Origin: Olsenella timonensis
GTDB lineage: Bacteria; Actinomycetota; Coriobacteriia; Coriobacteriales; Atopobiaceae
Length of the DNA: 64,000 nt
Direction: 5' to 3'
Assembly: GCF_900119915.1 (NCBI RefSeq)
Contig: NZ_LT635455.1
Span: forward strand, 1,798,001-1,862,000
In this document: positions 56,002-62,950 of the stretch, piece after piece
How the letters are laid out: each line of letters begins with the position of its first letter
How positions within the stretch are numbered: the first letter of the stretch is position 1
Notes under the pieces: generated by a model
Told to the model about the DNA's origin: nothing
The model's input: the letters and a program-made list of their open reading frames with translations, nothing else
Database searches by the model: none
Program-made: the position numbers and the translations under genes

Positions 56002-57558
56002 ATGCTTGAGCTCTTTGGCATGTTCGTCCTCGCCCTCGCCCCCATCATCTGGCTCGTCATCGCCCTGTGCGGGCTGCACATGGAGGCCTACCTCGCGAGC
56101 CTCGGCGCGCTCGTCGTGGCCGCCGTCTGCGCCGCGCTCGGCTGGGCGATGACGCCCGTCAACATGGCCACGGCCGCGCTCGAGGGCTTTGCGATGGCGC
56201 TCTGGCCCATCGTGATCGTGATCATCGCCGCGGTCTTCACCTACAACCTCACCGTGCACACCGGCGCCATGGAGACGATCAAGCGCATGCTCTGCTCGGT
56301 CTCGGCCGACCGCCGCGTCCTCACGCTGCTCATCGGCTGGTGCTTCGGCGGCTTCCTCGAGGGCATGGCCGGCTTTGGCACCGCCGTGGCCATCCCCGCG
56401 AGCATGCTCATGGCCCTGGGCATCAGCCCCGTGACGGCCATCCTGGCCTGCCTCATCGCCAACGGCGTTCCCACGATGTTTGGCTCGATCGGCATCCCCA
56501 CCACCACGCTCGCCTCCATCACCGGGATCGACGTCGTGGAGCTGGCGACCGTCCAGGCCATCCAGGTCTTCCCGTTCGTTATTGCCTGCCCGATCCTCAT
56601 GGTCGCCCTCGTGGGCCACGGCCCCAAGGCGCTCAGGGGCATGCTGCCCATCTCGCTCGTCTCGGGTGTCTCGTTCGCGGCGTGCCTCCTCGCGGCCGGC
56701 CACTTCATCGGCGGCGAGCTGCCCGACGTGGTTGCCTCCGTGGTCTCGCTCGTCCTCACCTTCGCCTATGCGCTGCACATGCACAAAAGCGGCATCGAGG
56801 TGCCCGAGGAGTACCGTCTCGTCGCGAGCGCCGAAGACGAGGCGCCTCGGGAGTCCCTCGCCGACAAGCTGCGCGCCTGGGCGCCGTTTGCCCTGATCTT
56901 CGCCGTGCTGCTGCTCACGAGCAAGCTGGTGCCGTTCGTCAACGGCCCGCTCTCCGCCGTCAAGAGCACGGTCAACATCTACGCCGGCGACCCCACGGCA
57001 ACGCTGACCTTCTCGTGGGTGAACACGCCCGGCGTGCTGATCTTCATCTGCGGCATCGTGGGCGGCGTCATCCAGCACTGCCCGCCGCGCGAGATGCTGG
57101 GCGTCCTCGGCGCAACCTGCAAGCAGATGAGCAAGACCATCGTGACGATGCTCGGCGTGCTGGCCTGCGCCAAGATCATGGGCTACTCCGGCATGATCGC
57201 GAGCATCTCGGCCTTCTTCGTGGGCACGCTCGGCGGGCTCTACCCGCTCGTGGCGCCGCTGCTGGGCGCGCTCGGCACCTTCGTCACCGGCTCGGGCACC
57301 TCCAGCGAGGTCCTCTTCGGCAACGTCCAGCTCCATGCCGCGCAGTCGATCGGCGCCAACGAGACTTGGCTCGTGGCGTCCAACTCGCTCGGCGTCTCGG
57401 CGGGCAAGATGCTCAGCCCGCAGAACATCGCCATCGGCTGCGCCGCGTGCGGCCTCACCGGCAAGGACGGGGAGATTCTCGGCAAGATCGCCCCGTACGC
57501 GTTTGCGTTCGCCGTCGTGATGGCGCTCATCGTCTACGCCGGGTCGCTCGTGCTGTAG
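56002..57558 (+). CDS. L-lactate permease (LldP/LctP family)
   Basis: This membrane transporter for lactate or glycolate is 518 residues long with about 12-14 helices. It contains the family blocks GGFLEGMAGFGTAVAIPASM, FGSIGIPTTTLA and FVTGSGTSSEVLFGNVQ. No lactate dehydrogenase or utilisation genes are adjacent, so import or export cannot be decided. The ribosome site is weak. Confidence 0.92.
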   Translation: MLELFGMFVLALAPIIWLVIALCGLHMEAYLASLGALVVAAVCAALGWAMTPVNMATAALEGFAMALWPIVIVIIAAVFTYNLTVHTGAMETIKRMLCSVSADRRVLTLLIGWCFGGFLEGMAGFGTAVAIPASMLMALGISPVTAILACLIANGVPTMFGSIGIPTTTLASITGIDVVELATVQAIQVFPFVIACPILMVALVGHGPKALRGMLPISLVSGVSFAACLLAAGHFIGGELPDVVASVVSLVLTFAYALHMHKSGIEVPEEYRLVASAEDEAPRESLADKLRAWAPFALIFAVLLLTSKLVPFVNGPLSAVKSTVNIYAGDPTATLTFSWVNTPGVLIFICGIVGGVIQHCPPREMLGVLGATCKQMSKTIVTMLGVLACAKIMGYSGMIASISAFFVGTLGGLYPLVAPLLGALGTFVTGSGTSSEVLFGNVQLHAAQSIGANETWLVASNSLGVSAGKMLSPQNIAIGCAACGLTGKDGEILGKIAPYAFAFAVVMALIVYAGSLVL

Positions 57559-57562
57559 GCGC

Positions 57563-57597
57563 GGCCCCGCCGACCCCGCGCGTGTCGCGTCGGGGCC
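57563..57597. terminator. Hairpin between the convergent lactate permease and tadA genes
   Basis: GGCCCCG (57563-57569) pairs with CGGGGCC (57591-57597), with further GAC/GTC pairing inside. It may serve both converging genes; no clear U-tract. Confidence 0.5.
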
Positions 57598-57604
57598 GGC
57601 CCCC

Positions 57605-58111
57605 TCACTCCTCCGGCGGGTGCGCGCGGCCGCCCTTCCTGCGCGCGCGGAAGAAGGCGCGCAGCAGCCCCGCGGCCTCGTCCGCGAGCACCCCGCCCGT
57701 GACCTCGAACTCGTGGTTGAGCCGCGGGTCGTGGCTCACGTCAAAGAGCGTGCCCACCGCGCCGCCCTTGGGATCCGCCGCCCCGAAGACGCAGCGGTCC
57801 ACGCGCGCGTTGACCATGAGCCCGGCGCACATGAGGCACGGCTCGAGCGTCACGTAGACCGTGCAGCCCGTGAGGCGCCAGCGCCCCAGCGCGCGCGCCG
57901 CGGCGACCATCGCCGTGAACTCGGCATGCGCCGAGGGGTCGGCGTCGGTCTCGCGACGGTTGTGGGCGCGCGCGATCACGCGGCCGTCGCACACCACCAC
58001 CGCGCCGATGGGCACCTCCCCCTCCTCGGCTGCCGCCTCCGCCTCCTCGAGCGCCAGGCGCATGTACGCCTCGTCCGGCGCGACCACCGGCCCGTCGTTC
58101 TTCTCGCCCAC
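57605..58111 (-). CDS. tadA: tRNA-specific adenosine deaminase
   Basis: It converts A34 to inosine in tRNA-Arg(ACG). The 168-residue product has the zinc and catalytic motifs AHAEFTAM (HAE) and TLEPCLMCAG (PCxxC). The start is GTG 58111 (MGEKNDGPVV) five to six bases after GGGAGG; an internal ATG would give a 151-residue form. Its first codons include the TTCTCGCC complement. Confidence 0.93.
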   Translation of the reverse strand: MGEKNDGPVVAPDEAYMRLALEEAEAAAEEGEVPIGAVVVCDGRVIARAHNRRETDADPSAHAEFTAMVAAARALGRWRLTGCTVYVTLEPCLMCAGLMVNARVDRCVFGAADPKGGAVGTLFDVSHDPRLNHEFEVTGGVLADEAAGLLRAFFRARRKGGRAHPPEE

Positions 58112-58171
58112 GCGTGCCTCCCGCGTCCGACGCCACCTCACATGGGGTAGGATACTAGTGCTCGCGCACTC

Positions 58172-58264
58172 GGAGGAGTGGCAGAGTGGTTGATTGCAGC
58201 GGTCTTGAAAACCGTCGAGCGGGCAACCCCCGTTCCGAGGGTTCGAATCCCTCCTCCTCCGCCA
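58172..58264 (+). tRNA. tRNA-Ser (anticodon TGA)
   Basis: The acceptor stem GGAGGAG pairs with CTCCTCC, with an encoded CCA. The anticodon loop CTTGAAA gives TGA (58206-58208), reading UCA/UCG-type serine codons. A long variable arm (GCGGGCAACCCCCGTT region) is typical of tRNA-Ser, and the T loop GGTTCGAAT is intact. Confidence 0.97.
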
Positions 58265-58301
58265 TCGCGCGCCCGGCATGCCTTGGCTCGAGGGAGCGTA
58301 C

Positions 58302-58868
58302 GTGGACCCCATCGTCATCATCCTGTTCGTGGGCCTGGCCGTCATCGCGCTGGTCATGGTGTACACCCGCACCTACCTCAACATCATGGGAGCCGACGAG
58401 AAATGCCGCTCGACGTGGAAGGTCCTCGAGGCCTCCCTCGCGCGTCGCGGCGAGCTGGTGAGCTCGCTCGAGGAGGCCATGGCGGGGCGCGGCGGACATG
58501 GGCGCGAGGCGCTCGAGGCGCTCTCCCGCGCCCGCGGCGCCGTGGACGCGATGGAGGGGCCCGCCGACAAGATCGTCGCCTCGCAGGCCCTCACCCAGAC
58601 GCTGCGCGAGATCTTTGCCGTTGCCGAGCGCTCGACGGCGCTCATGACAGACCCCGGCCTCGTGGCCCTCATGGGCCAGATCGCAGAGGCCGAGAACGAC
58701 CTCGAGCAGGCCCGCAAGGCCTACGACGAGGAGGTCCGCGGCTACAACGCCCTCGTCACCAGCTTTCCCGGCAACAAGATCGGCGGGATGCGCTACCGCC
58801 CGCGCATGAGCGTGCGCGCGGGGCGGGACGACGGGACCGGCCGCGAACTGCCCTGGACCAGGTTCTAG
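58302..58868 (+). CDS. LemA-family membrane protein
   Basis: This 188-residue protein has one N-terminal membrane helix (about 4-24), then long helices. The C-terminal block QIAEAENDLEQARKAYDEEV, then RGYNALVTSFPGNKIGG, is characteristic of LemA. Function in bacteria is unclear. The GTG at 58302 is chosen because GAGGGAG lies five bases upstream; ATG 58278 would lie too close to the tRNA and has no ribosome site. Confidence 0.85.
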   Translation: MDPIVIILFVGLAVIALVMVYTRTYLNIMGADEKCRSTWKVLEASLARRGELVSSLEEAMAGRGGHGREALEALSRARGAVDAMEGPADKIVASQALTQTLREIFAVAERSTALMTDPGLVALMGQIAEAENDLEQARKAYDEEVRGYNALVTSFPGNKIGGMRYRPRMSVRAGRDDGTGRELPWTRF

Positions 58869-58895
58869 AAGGCCGCGACAACAGAGGGATGCGCC

Positions 58896-59558
58896 ATGAC
58901 AAGGGACGAGTTTCTTGCCCGACTCCGCGAGGACGACGAGTACGCCCCGGGCTGGCAGGCCATCGACGACGCCTTCGAGAGGCTCTACCCAGGGCAGCTC
59001 CCCGAGCACTACGGGACGAACCTGCACGCCAGGGCGATGTTCGGCGGCAACGAGTACCTGGACGGCTTCTCCTTCTACACCTCCCCGAAGGGCTACAAGC
59101 ACCTGGTTACCTATGGGATGACCGTGCTCTACGGCGACGAGGACGCCTTCGGGGGCACGCGCAACGGCTGGGGCTACGAGATGACGATGAAGCTCGCCGA
59201 GAAGGACGTCGAGGAGTGCCTCTGGGCGATCAGCACGATGTCCAGCCTGGCGAGATACACGTACACGACCGGTCGCCCCACCCTTCCGGGGGCGTGCATC
59301 AGGGGCGACGGGAGCCCCCTTCGCATCGGCTCGGACTCCCTGATCACGGCGCTCCTTCTGGTGGAGGACACGGAGGCCGAGCCCCAGACGTCCGTGTACG
59401 GAGAAACCAGGTTCGTCCAGCTCGTCGGGATAACCGCCGCCGAGGCGCAGGCGATCGCCGACGACCATGACAACGCCGGCCGGCTGGTCGAGCTCATGAG
59501 GGCCGACGGCAACGTGGACCTGGTCACCGACATGAGCAGGACCGCGTCGTACCTCTGA
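58896..59558 (+). CDS. Suppressor-of-fused (SUFU)-domain protein
   Basis: This 220-residue cytoplasmic protein starts MTRDEFLARL and has GWQAIDDAFERLYPGQLPEH, LDGFSFYTSPKGYKHLVTYG and MTVLYGD, the pattern of bacterial SUFU-domain proteins. Many such proteins act as immunity proteins in toxin systems or as lone genes. No toxin is seen next to it. It follows the LemA-like gene by 27 bases. Confidence 0.75.
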   Translation: MTRDEFLARLREDDEYAPGWQAIDDAFERLYPGQLPEHYGTNLHARAMFGGNEYLDGFSFYTSPKGYKHLVTYGMTVLYGDEDAFGGTRNGWGYEMTMKLAEKDVEECLWAISTMSSLARYTYTTGRPTLPGACIRGDGSPLRIGSDSLITALLLVEDTEAEPQTSVYGETRFVQLVGITAAEAQAIADDHDNAGRLVELMRADGNVDLVTDMSRTASYL

Positions 59559-59595
59559 TTCCCCATGCCCGGCGCCGCGCGGCACGCGCTTGGTC

Positions 59596-59601
59596 TACAA
59601 T
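59596..59601 (+). promoter_or_regulatory. -10 element of the magnesium-type module
   Basis: TACAAT lies about 34 bases before the leader peptide start at 59636, in a gap of 156 bases after the SUFU gene, giving a short leader that includes the small frame. A -35 was not obvious. Confidence 0.4.
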
Positions 59602-59635
59602 ACACACGGCAAATCCACCTAGGAGAAAGGTCCGC

Positions 59636-59662
59636 ATGAAACCTCGACCTCACAGTCGATGA
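59636..59662 (+). CDS. Leader peptide MKPRPHSR upstream of the MgtE/CBS-like gene
   Basis: An eight-codon frame (ATG to TGA at 59660-59662) with ribosome site AGGAGAAAGG. Its codons are unusual for this GC-rich genome: CCT twice, CGA twice, and AGT. Two prolines and two arginines sit in positions 3-8. It ends 52 bases before the start of a predicted magnesium-related operon. Short Pro-rich leader peptides control Mg2+ transporter genes in enterobacteria (mgtL/mgtA). Function here is inference. Confidence 0.5.
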   Translation: MKPRPHSR

Positions 59663-59714
59663 CCTGCGGCGTACCCTGCGGCGCGCCGGTGAGCGACGCG
59701 CGTAAGGAGCACGA

Positions 59715-61589
59715 ATGATCTACCTGTCCCAACTCCTGGGCAACCCCGTACTTGACGCCGACGGCGAGAAGGTCGGCACGGTCTCCGACCTTGGCATCGC
59801 CACGGGCGAGGTCTTCCCCCGCATCACGAGCCTGGCCTTCATGGGCCAGGGGCGCACGCCGATCATGATCAGCTGGCGCAAGTACGTGGACACCTACGAC
59901 GAGCACGAGGTCCGCCTCAAGGTCATCGCCACGGACCTGCGCTTCTCGTACCTGCAGCCGGACGAGGTCCTTCTCGCCCGAGACATCCTCAACAAGCAGA
60001 TCGTCGACACGCATGGGATGCGCGTCGTGCGCGTGAACGACCTCAAGCTCTCCGACACGAGCTCCACCCAGCTGCGCCTGCTCGGCGCCGAGGTGGGCGC
60101 GCGCGGCCTGCTGAGGAGCCTCCACCCGGCGCTCGAGCGCGTCGCGCTGCGCGTGTGCCGCACCTTCGGCCACCCGCTGCCCGAGAAGATCATCGCGTGG
60201 AGCTACATGGACCTCGTGGAGCGCGACCTCTCCAACGTCAAGCTCTCCGTCTCCCACAAGACGCTCGACGACATGCACCCCGCCGACATCGCCGACATCA
60301 TCGAGCGGCTGGACCCGCGTCTGCGCGGCCAGGTCTTCGCGCAGCTCGACGACGAGCAGCGCGCCGGCGCCATGGCCGAGTTCGACGACGACGCGATGGC
60401 CGCCGAGCTCATGGGCGCCATGAACGAGCGGGACGCCTCGCGCATCCTCTCCGAGATGGACCCCGACGACGCCGCCGAGCTCGTCTCCGAGCTCGACTAC
60501 GACAAGGCCGAGAAGCTCCTGCGCCTGATGGGCGTCCAGGAGCAGCGCGCCATCCGTCAGCTGCTGGGCTACCGCGAGAACACCGCGGGCCGCATCATGA
60601 CCTCCGAGGTGGCCACCGTGAGCGAGGATGGCACCGTAGCAGACGCCGTCGCGATGCTGCGCGGGCTGGACGAGGACTTTGAGGCCGTGCGCTACGTCTA
60701 CCTCGTGGACGACTCCGGGAAGCTCGCCGGCGTCGTGACGCTGAACGCGCTCATCGCCGCCGAGGCCGAGACCCGCCTCTGCGACATAGCGACCGCCGAG
60801 CTGGTGACCGCGAGCCCCGAGGACGACCAGGAGGACGTCGCCGAGGACATCGCGAAGTACAACCTCCTGGCCATGCCCGTCGTCAACGACGAGGGCCGCC
60901 TCCTGGGCATCGTCACCGTGGACGACGCCCTGGACGTCCTGGAGGAGGAGCATGCCGAGGACCTGCGCGTCGCCGGCGGCTCCGCGGACGGCGAGGACTC
61001 CGGGCACGCGAGCACGCTCATCTGGCTCGTGCGCCGCAACGCGTGGGTGGCGCTGTGGGCGCTCGGCGTGGTGGCGCTCGCGCTGGCCGTGGGCGGGCGC
61101 CTCACGCTGGCCGAGACCCTCACGATCGCGATCCCGCTCGCCGTCGCGCTCGTGCTCGCGGACGACTCCATCTCCTACGTCACCAACTTCTTCCTGGAGA
61201 ACGACCCCGACGACGAGGACACCCCTTCCATGCTCGGCTTCACGTGCAAGGGCGTGGGCATCGGAGCGGCGCTCGCCGCCCTTCTCGCCCTGATCGTCGT
61301 CGCGCTCACGAGCGTCCTGCTCTCGCCCGCGGTCCCCACGGCGGGCGCGTTCGAGGGCGGCCTCGGCGACGCCCTGGTCACGGGCGGCTTCGCGGCGGCG
61401 GCGAGCACCTTCGTCTCGTTCGCGCTCTCGCCCGTCTACCTGGGGGTCCTGCGCCGCCGCGACGACGCCAACAAGGAGACCTCGGGGTTCACGCTCTCGG
61501 TCGTGGCCATGCTGGTGGGCGCGACGGTCTTCGTGGCCGCGGCGCTGCTGCTCGCCGGGCCCGGCGGCATGGTGGGGGCGGGACTCTAG
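59715..61589 (+). CDS. MgtE-like sensor-membrane protein (PRC barrels, MgtE_N, CBS pair, 5 TM)
   Basis: This 624-residue protein has two PRC-barrel-like segments (about 3-80 and 88-150), an MgtE N-terminal superhelix (about 185-293; ADIADIIERLDPRLRGQVFA), and a CBS pair (about 296-415). Five membrane helices (about 440-460, 468-492, 508-536, 550-578, 592-614) follow. MgtE_N and CBS domains sense Mg2+ in MgtE channels, but the membrane part lacks the recognisable MgtE pore sequence. ATG 59715 follows AAGGAG perfectly. It is coupled to the NRAMP gene with one base between stop and start. Confidence 0.8.
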   Translation: MIYLSQLLGNPVLDADGEKVGTVSDLGIATGEVFPRITSLAFMGQGRTPIMISWRKYVDTYDEHEVRLKVIATDLRFSYLQPDEVLLARDILNKQIVDTHGMRVVRVNDLKLSDTSSTQLRLLGAEVGARGLLRSLHPALERVALRVCRTFGHPLPEKIIAWSYMDLVERDLSNVKLSVSHKTLDDMHPADIADIIERLDPRLRGQVFAQLDDEQRAGAMAEFDDDAMAAELMGAMNERDASRILSEMDPDDAAELVSELDYDKAEKLLRLMGVQEQRAIRQLLGYRENTAGRIMTSEVATVSEDGTVADAVAMLRGLDEDFEAVRYVYLVDDSGKLAGVVTLNALIAAEAETRLCDIATAELVTASPEDDQEDVAEDIAKYNLLAMPVVNDEGRLLGIVTVDDALDVLEEEHAEDLRVAGGSADGEDSGHASTLIWLVRRNAWVALWALGVVALALAVGGRLTLAETLTIAIPLAVALVLADDSISYVTNFFLENDPDDEDTPSMLGFTCKGVGIGAALAALLALIVVALTSVLLSPAVPTAGAFEGGLGDALVTGGFAAAASTFVSFALSPVYLGVLRRRDDANKETSGFTLSVVAMLVGATVFVAAALLLAGPGGMVGAGL

Positions 61590-61590
61590 G

Positions 61591-62859
61591 ATGTCACTCG
61601 GCGAGAAGAGCCCCGCGGGCGAGGGGGGCGAACGCACGCGCCTGCGGCCACGCCTCATCCTGGCGGCGATGGGCCCCGGCATGGTTGCCGCCCTCGCGGG
61701 CGCGGACGCCGGCGGCGTGGCCACGTACTCCAACGCCGGCGCGCTCTTCGGCTTCAACCAGCTCTGGACCGTTCCCATCATGTGCTTCCTGCTCATCGTG
61801 GCGCAGGAGACCGCGGCGCGCATGGGCTGCGTCACCGGCAAGGGCCTCGCGTCGCTCATCCGCGAGCAGTTTGGCGTGCGCCTCTCCGCCCTCGCCATGC
61901 TCGCGCTCCTCGTCTCCAACACCACGGTCACGCTCTCGGAGTTCGCGGGCATCGCGTCGGCGCTGGCCCTCTTCGGCGTGCCGGTCTACGTGAGCGTTCC
62001 GGTGGCGGCCCTGGCCATCTGGCTGCTCACGATGAGCGGCTCGTACCGCCGGATCGAGAAGGTCCTTCTCGCCATCGCGTGCGTCTTCGTGACTTACATC
62101 GTCGCCGGCGTCATGGTGGGCCCCGACTGGGGCGACGCCCTGCTGCACACGGTGGTCCCGCACGTCGAGGCCACGCCGCGCTACCTGTCTCTGCTGGTGG
62201 CAAGCGTGGGCACGGCCATCGCGCCCTGGATGCTCTTCCTCGCCCAGTCCAACGTGGTCGAGAAGAACGCCCACGCCGAGGACCTCCCCTACCAGCGCAT
62301 CGACACCGTGACCGGAGCCGTGGCCGCGAGCGTCATCTCGTGGTTCATCATCCTCACCACCGGAGCCGTGCTGCACCCCGCCGGCATCGAGGTCAGCGGG
62401 GCCGAGGACGCTGCCGCCGCGCTCGCGCCGCTCGTGGGCGACTACGCCGAGTTGCTCTTCGGCGCGGGCCTGGCCGGGGCGTCGCTGCTTGCCGCGTGCG
62501 TGCTGCCTGGCATCACGTCGAGCGCGATCTGCGAGGCCTTTGGCTGGGAGCGCGGGGCCGACCGCAGCTGGGCGGAGGCGCCCGTCTATCGGGGCATCAT
62601 CACCGCGGTCATCGCCGTCTCCGCGCTGGTCGTGATGCTGCCCGACGTCAACCTCTTCGGCATCATGATGGTCGCCCAGGTTATCAACGGCGTGCTGCTG
62701 CCCGTCATTCTCGTCTTCATGGTGCTTATCGCCAGCGACCGGCACGTCATGGGGCGCCACGCCAACGGGCGCGGCTGGAACGCCCTCACCTGGTTCACGA
62801 TCGTCGCGGTGACCCTGCTCACCCTGGTCATGTTTGCGATGCAGGCCCTCGGCCTGTAA
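61591..62859 (+). CDS. NRAMP-related divalent metal transporter, predicted Mg2+ type (NRMT-like)
   Basis: This 422-residue membrane protein of the SLC11/NRAMP fold has about eleven helices. The metal site is not the usual one: helix 1 has DAGG (GADAGGVATYSNAG) where transition-metal NRAMPs have DPGN, and helix 6 has APW where they have MPH, losing the sulfur ligand. NRAMP-related magnesium transporters, described from Eggerthella lenta, have altered sites of this sort. Coupling to an MgtE/CBS-type protein supports Mg2+ (or a mixed Mg2+/Mn2+) as substrate. Confidence 0.8.
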   Translation: MSLGEKSPAGEGGERTRLRPRLILAAMGPGMVAALAGADAGGVATYSNAGALFGFNQLWTVPIMCFLLIVAQETAARMGCVTGKGLASLIREQFGVRLSALAMLALLVSNTTVTLSEFAGIASALALFGVPVYVSVPVAALAIWLLTMSGSYRRIEKVLLAIACVFVTYIVAGVMVGPDWGDALLHTVVPHVEATPRYLSLLVASVGTAIAPWMLFLAQSNVVEKNAHAEDLPYQRIDTVTGAVAASVISWFIILTTGAVLHPAGIEVSGAEDAAAALAPLVGDYAELLFGAGLAGASLLAACVLPGITSSAICEAFGWERGADRSWAEAPVYRGIITAVIAVSALVVMLPDVNLFGIMMVAQVINGVLLPVILVFMVLIASDRHVMGRHANGRGWNALTWFTIVAVTLLTLVMFAMQALGL

Positions 62860-62860
62860 A

Positions 62861-62936
62861 CCAAAGGGGTCGGGTCCATTTTTGCAGAACTTCTTGATAT
62901 CAAACGGTTCTGTCAAAATGGACCCGACCCCTTTGG
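62861..62936. repeat. 76-bp palindromic repeat, family H copy 2
   Basis: Same length, outer arms CCAAAGGGGTCGGGTCC and central TTGATATCAA as 54530-54605. Two arm positions differ from copy 1 on both sides so that pairing is kept (for example C-G becomes A-T). It lies two bases after the NRAMP stop and could terminate the module. Confidence 0.9.
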
Positions 62937-62950
62937 CAGACGGAGGGCAG

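Noticed and set aside
59559-59714. M-box magnesium riboswitch before the MgtE-like gene
   Set aside because: From the -10 element to the start there are only about 110 bases, shorter than an M-box, and a translated leader frame occupies the middle.
61591-62859. Ordinary manganese transporter MntH
   Set aside because: The DPGN and MPH metal-site motifs are replaced by DAGG and APW, so a standard MntH annotation would be misleading.
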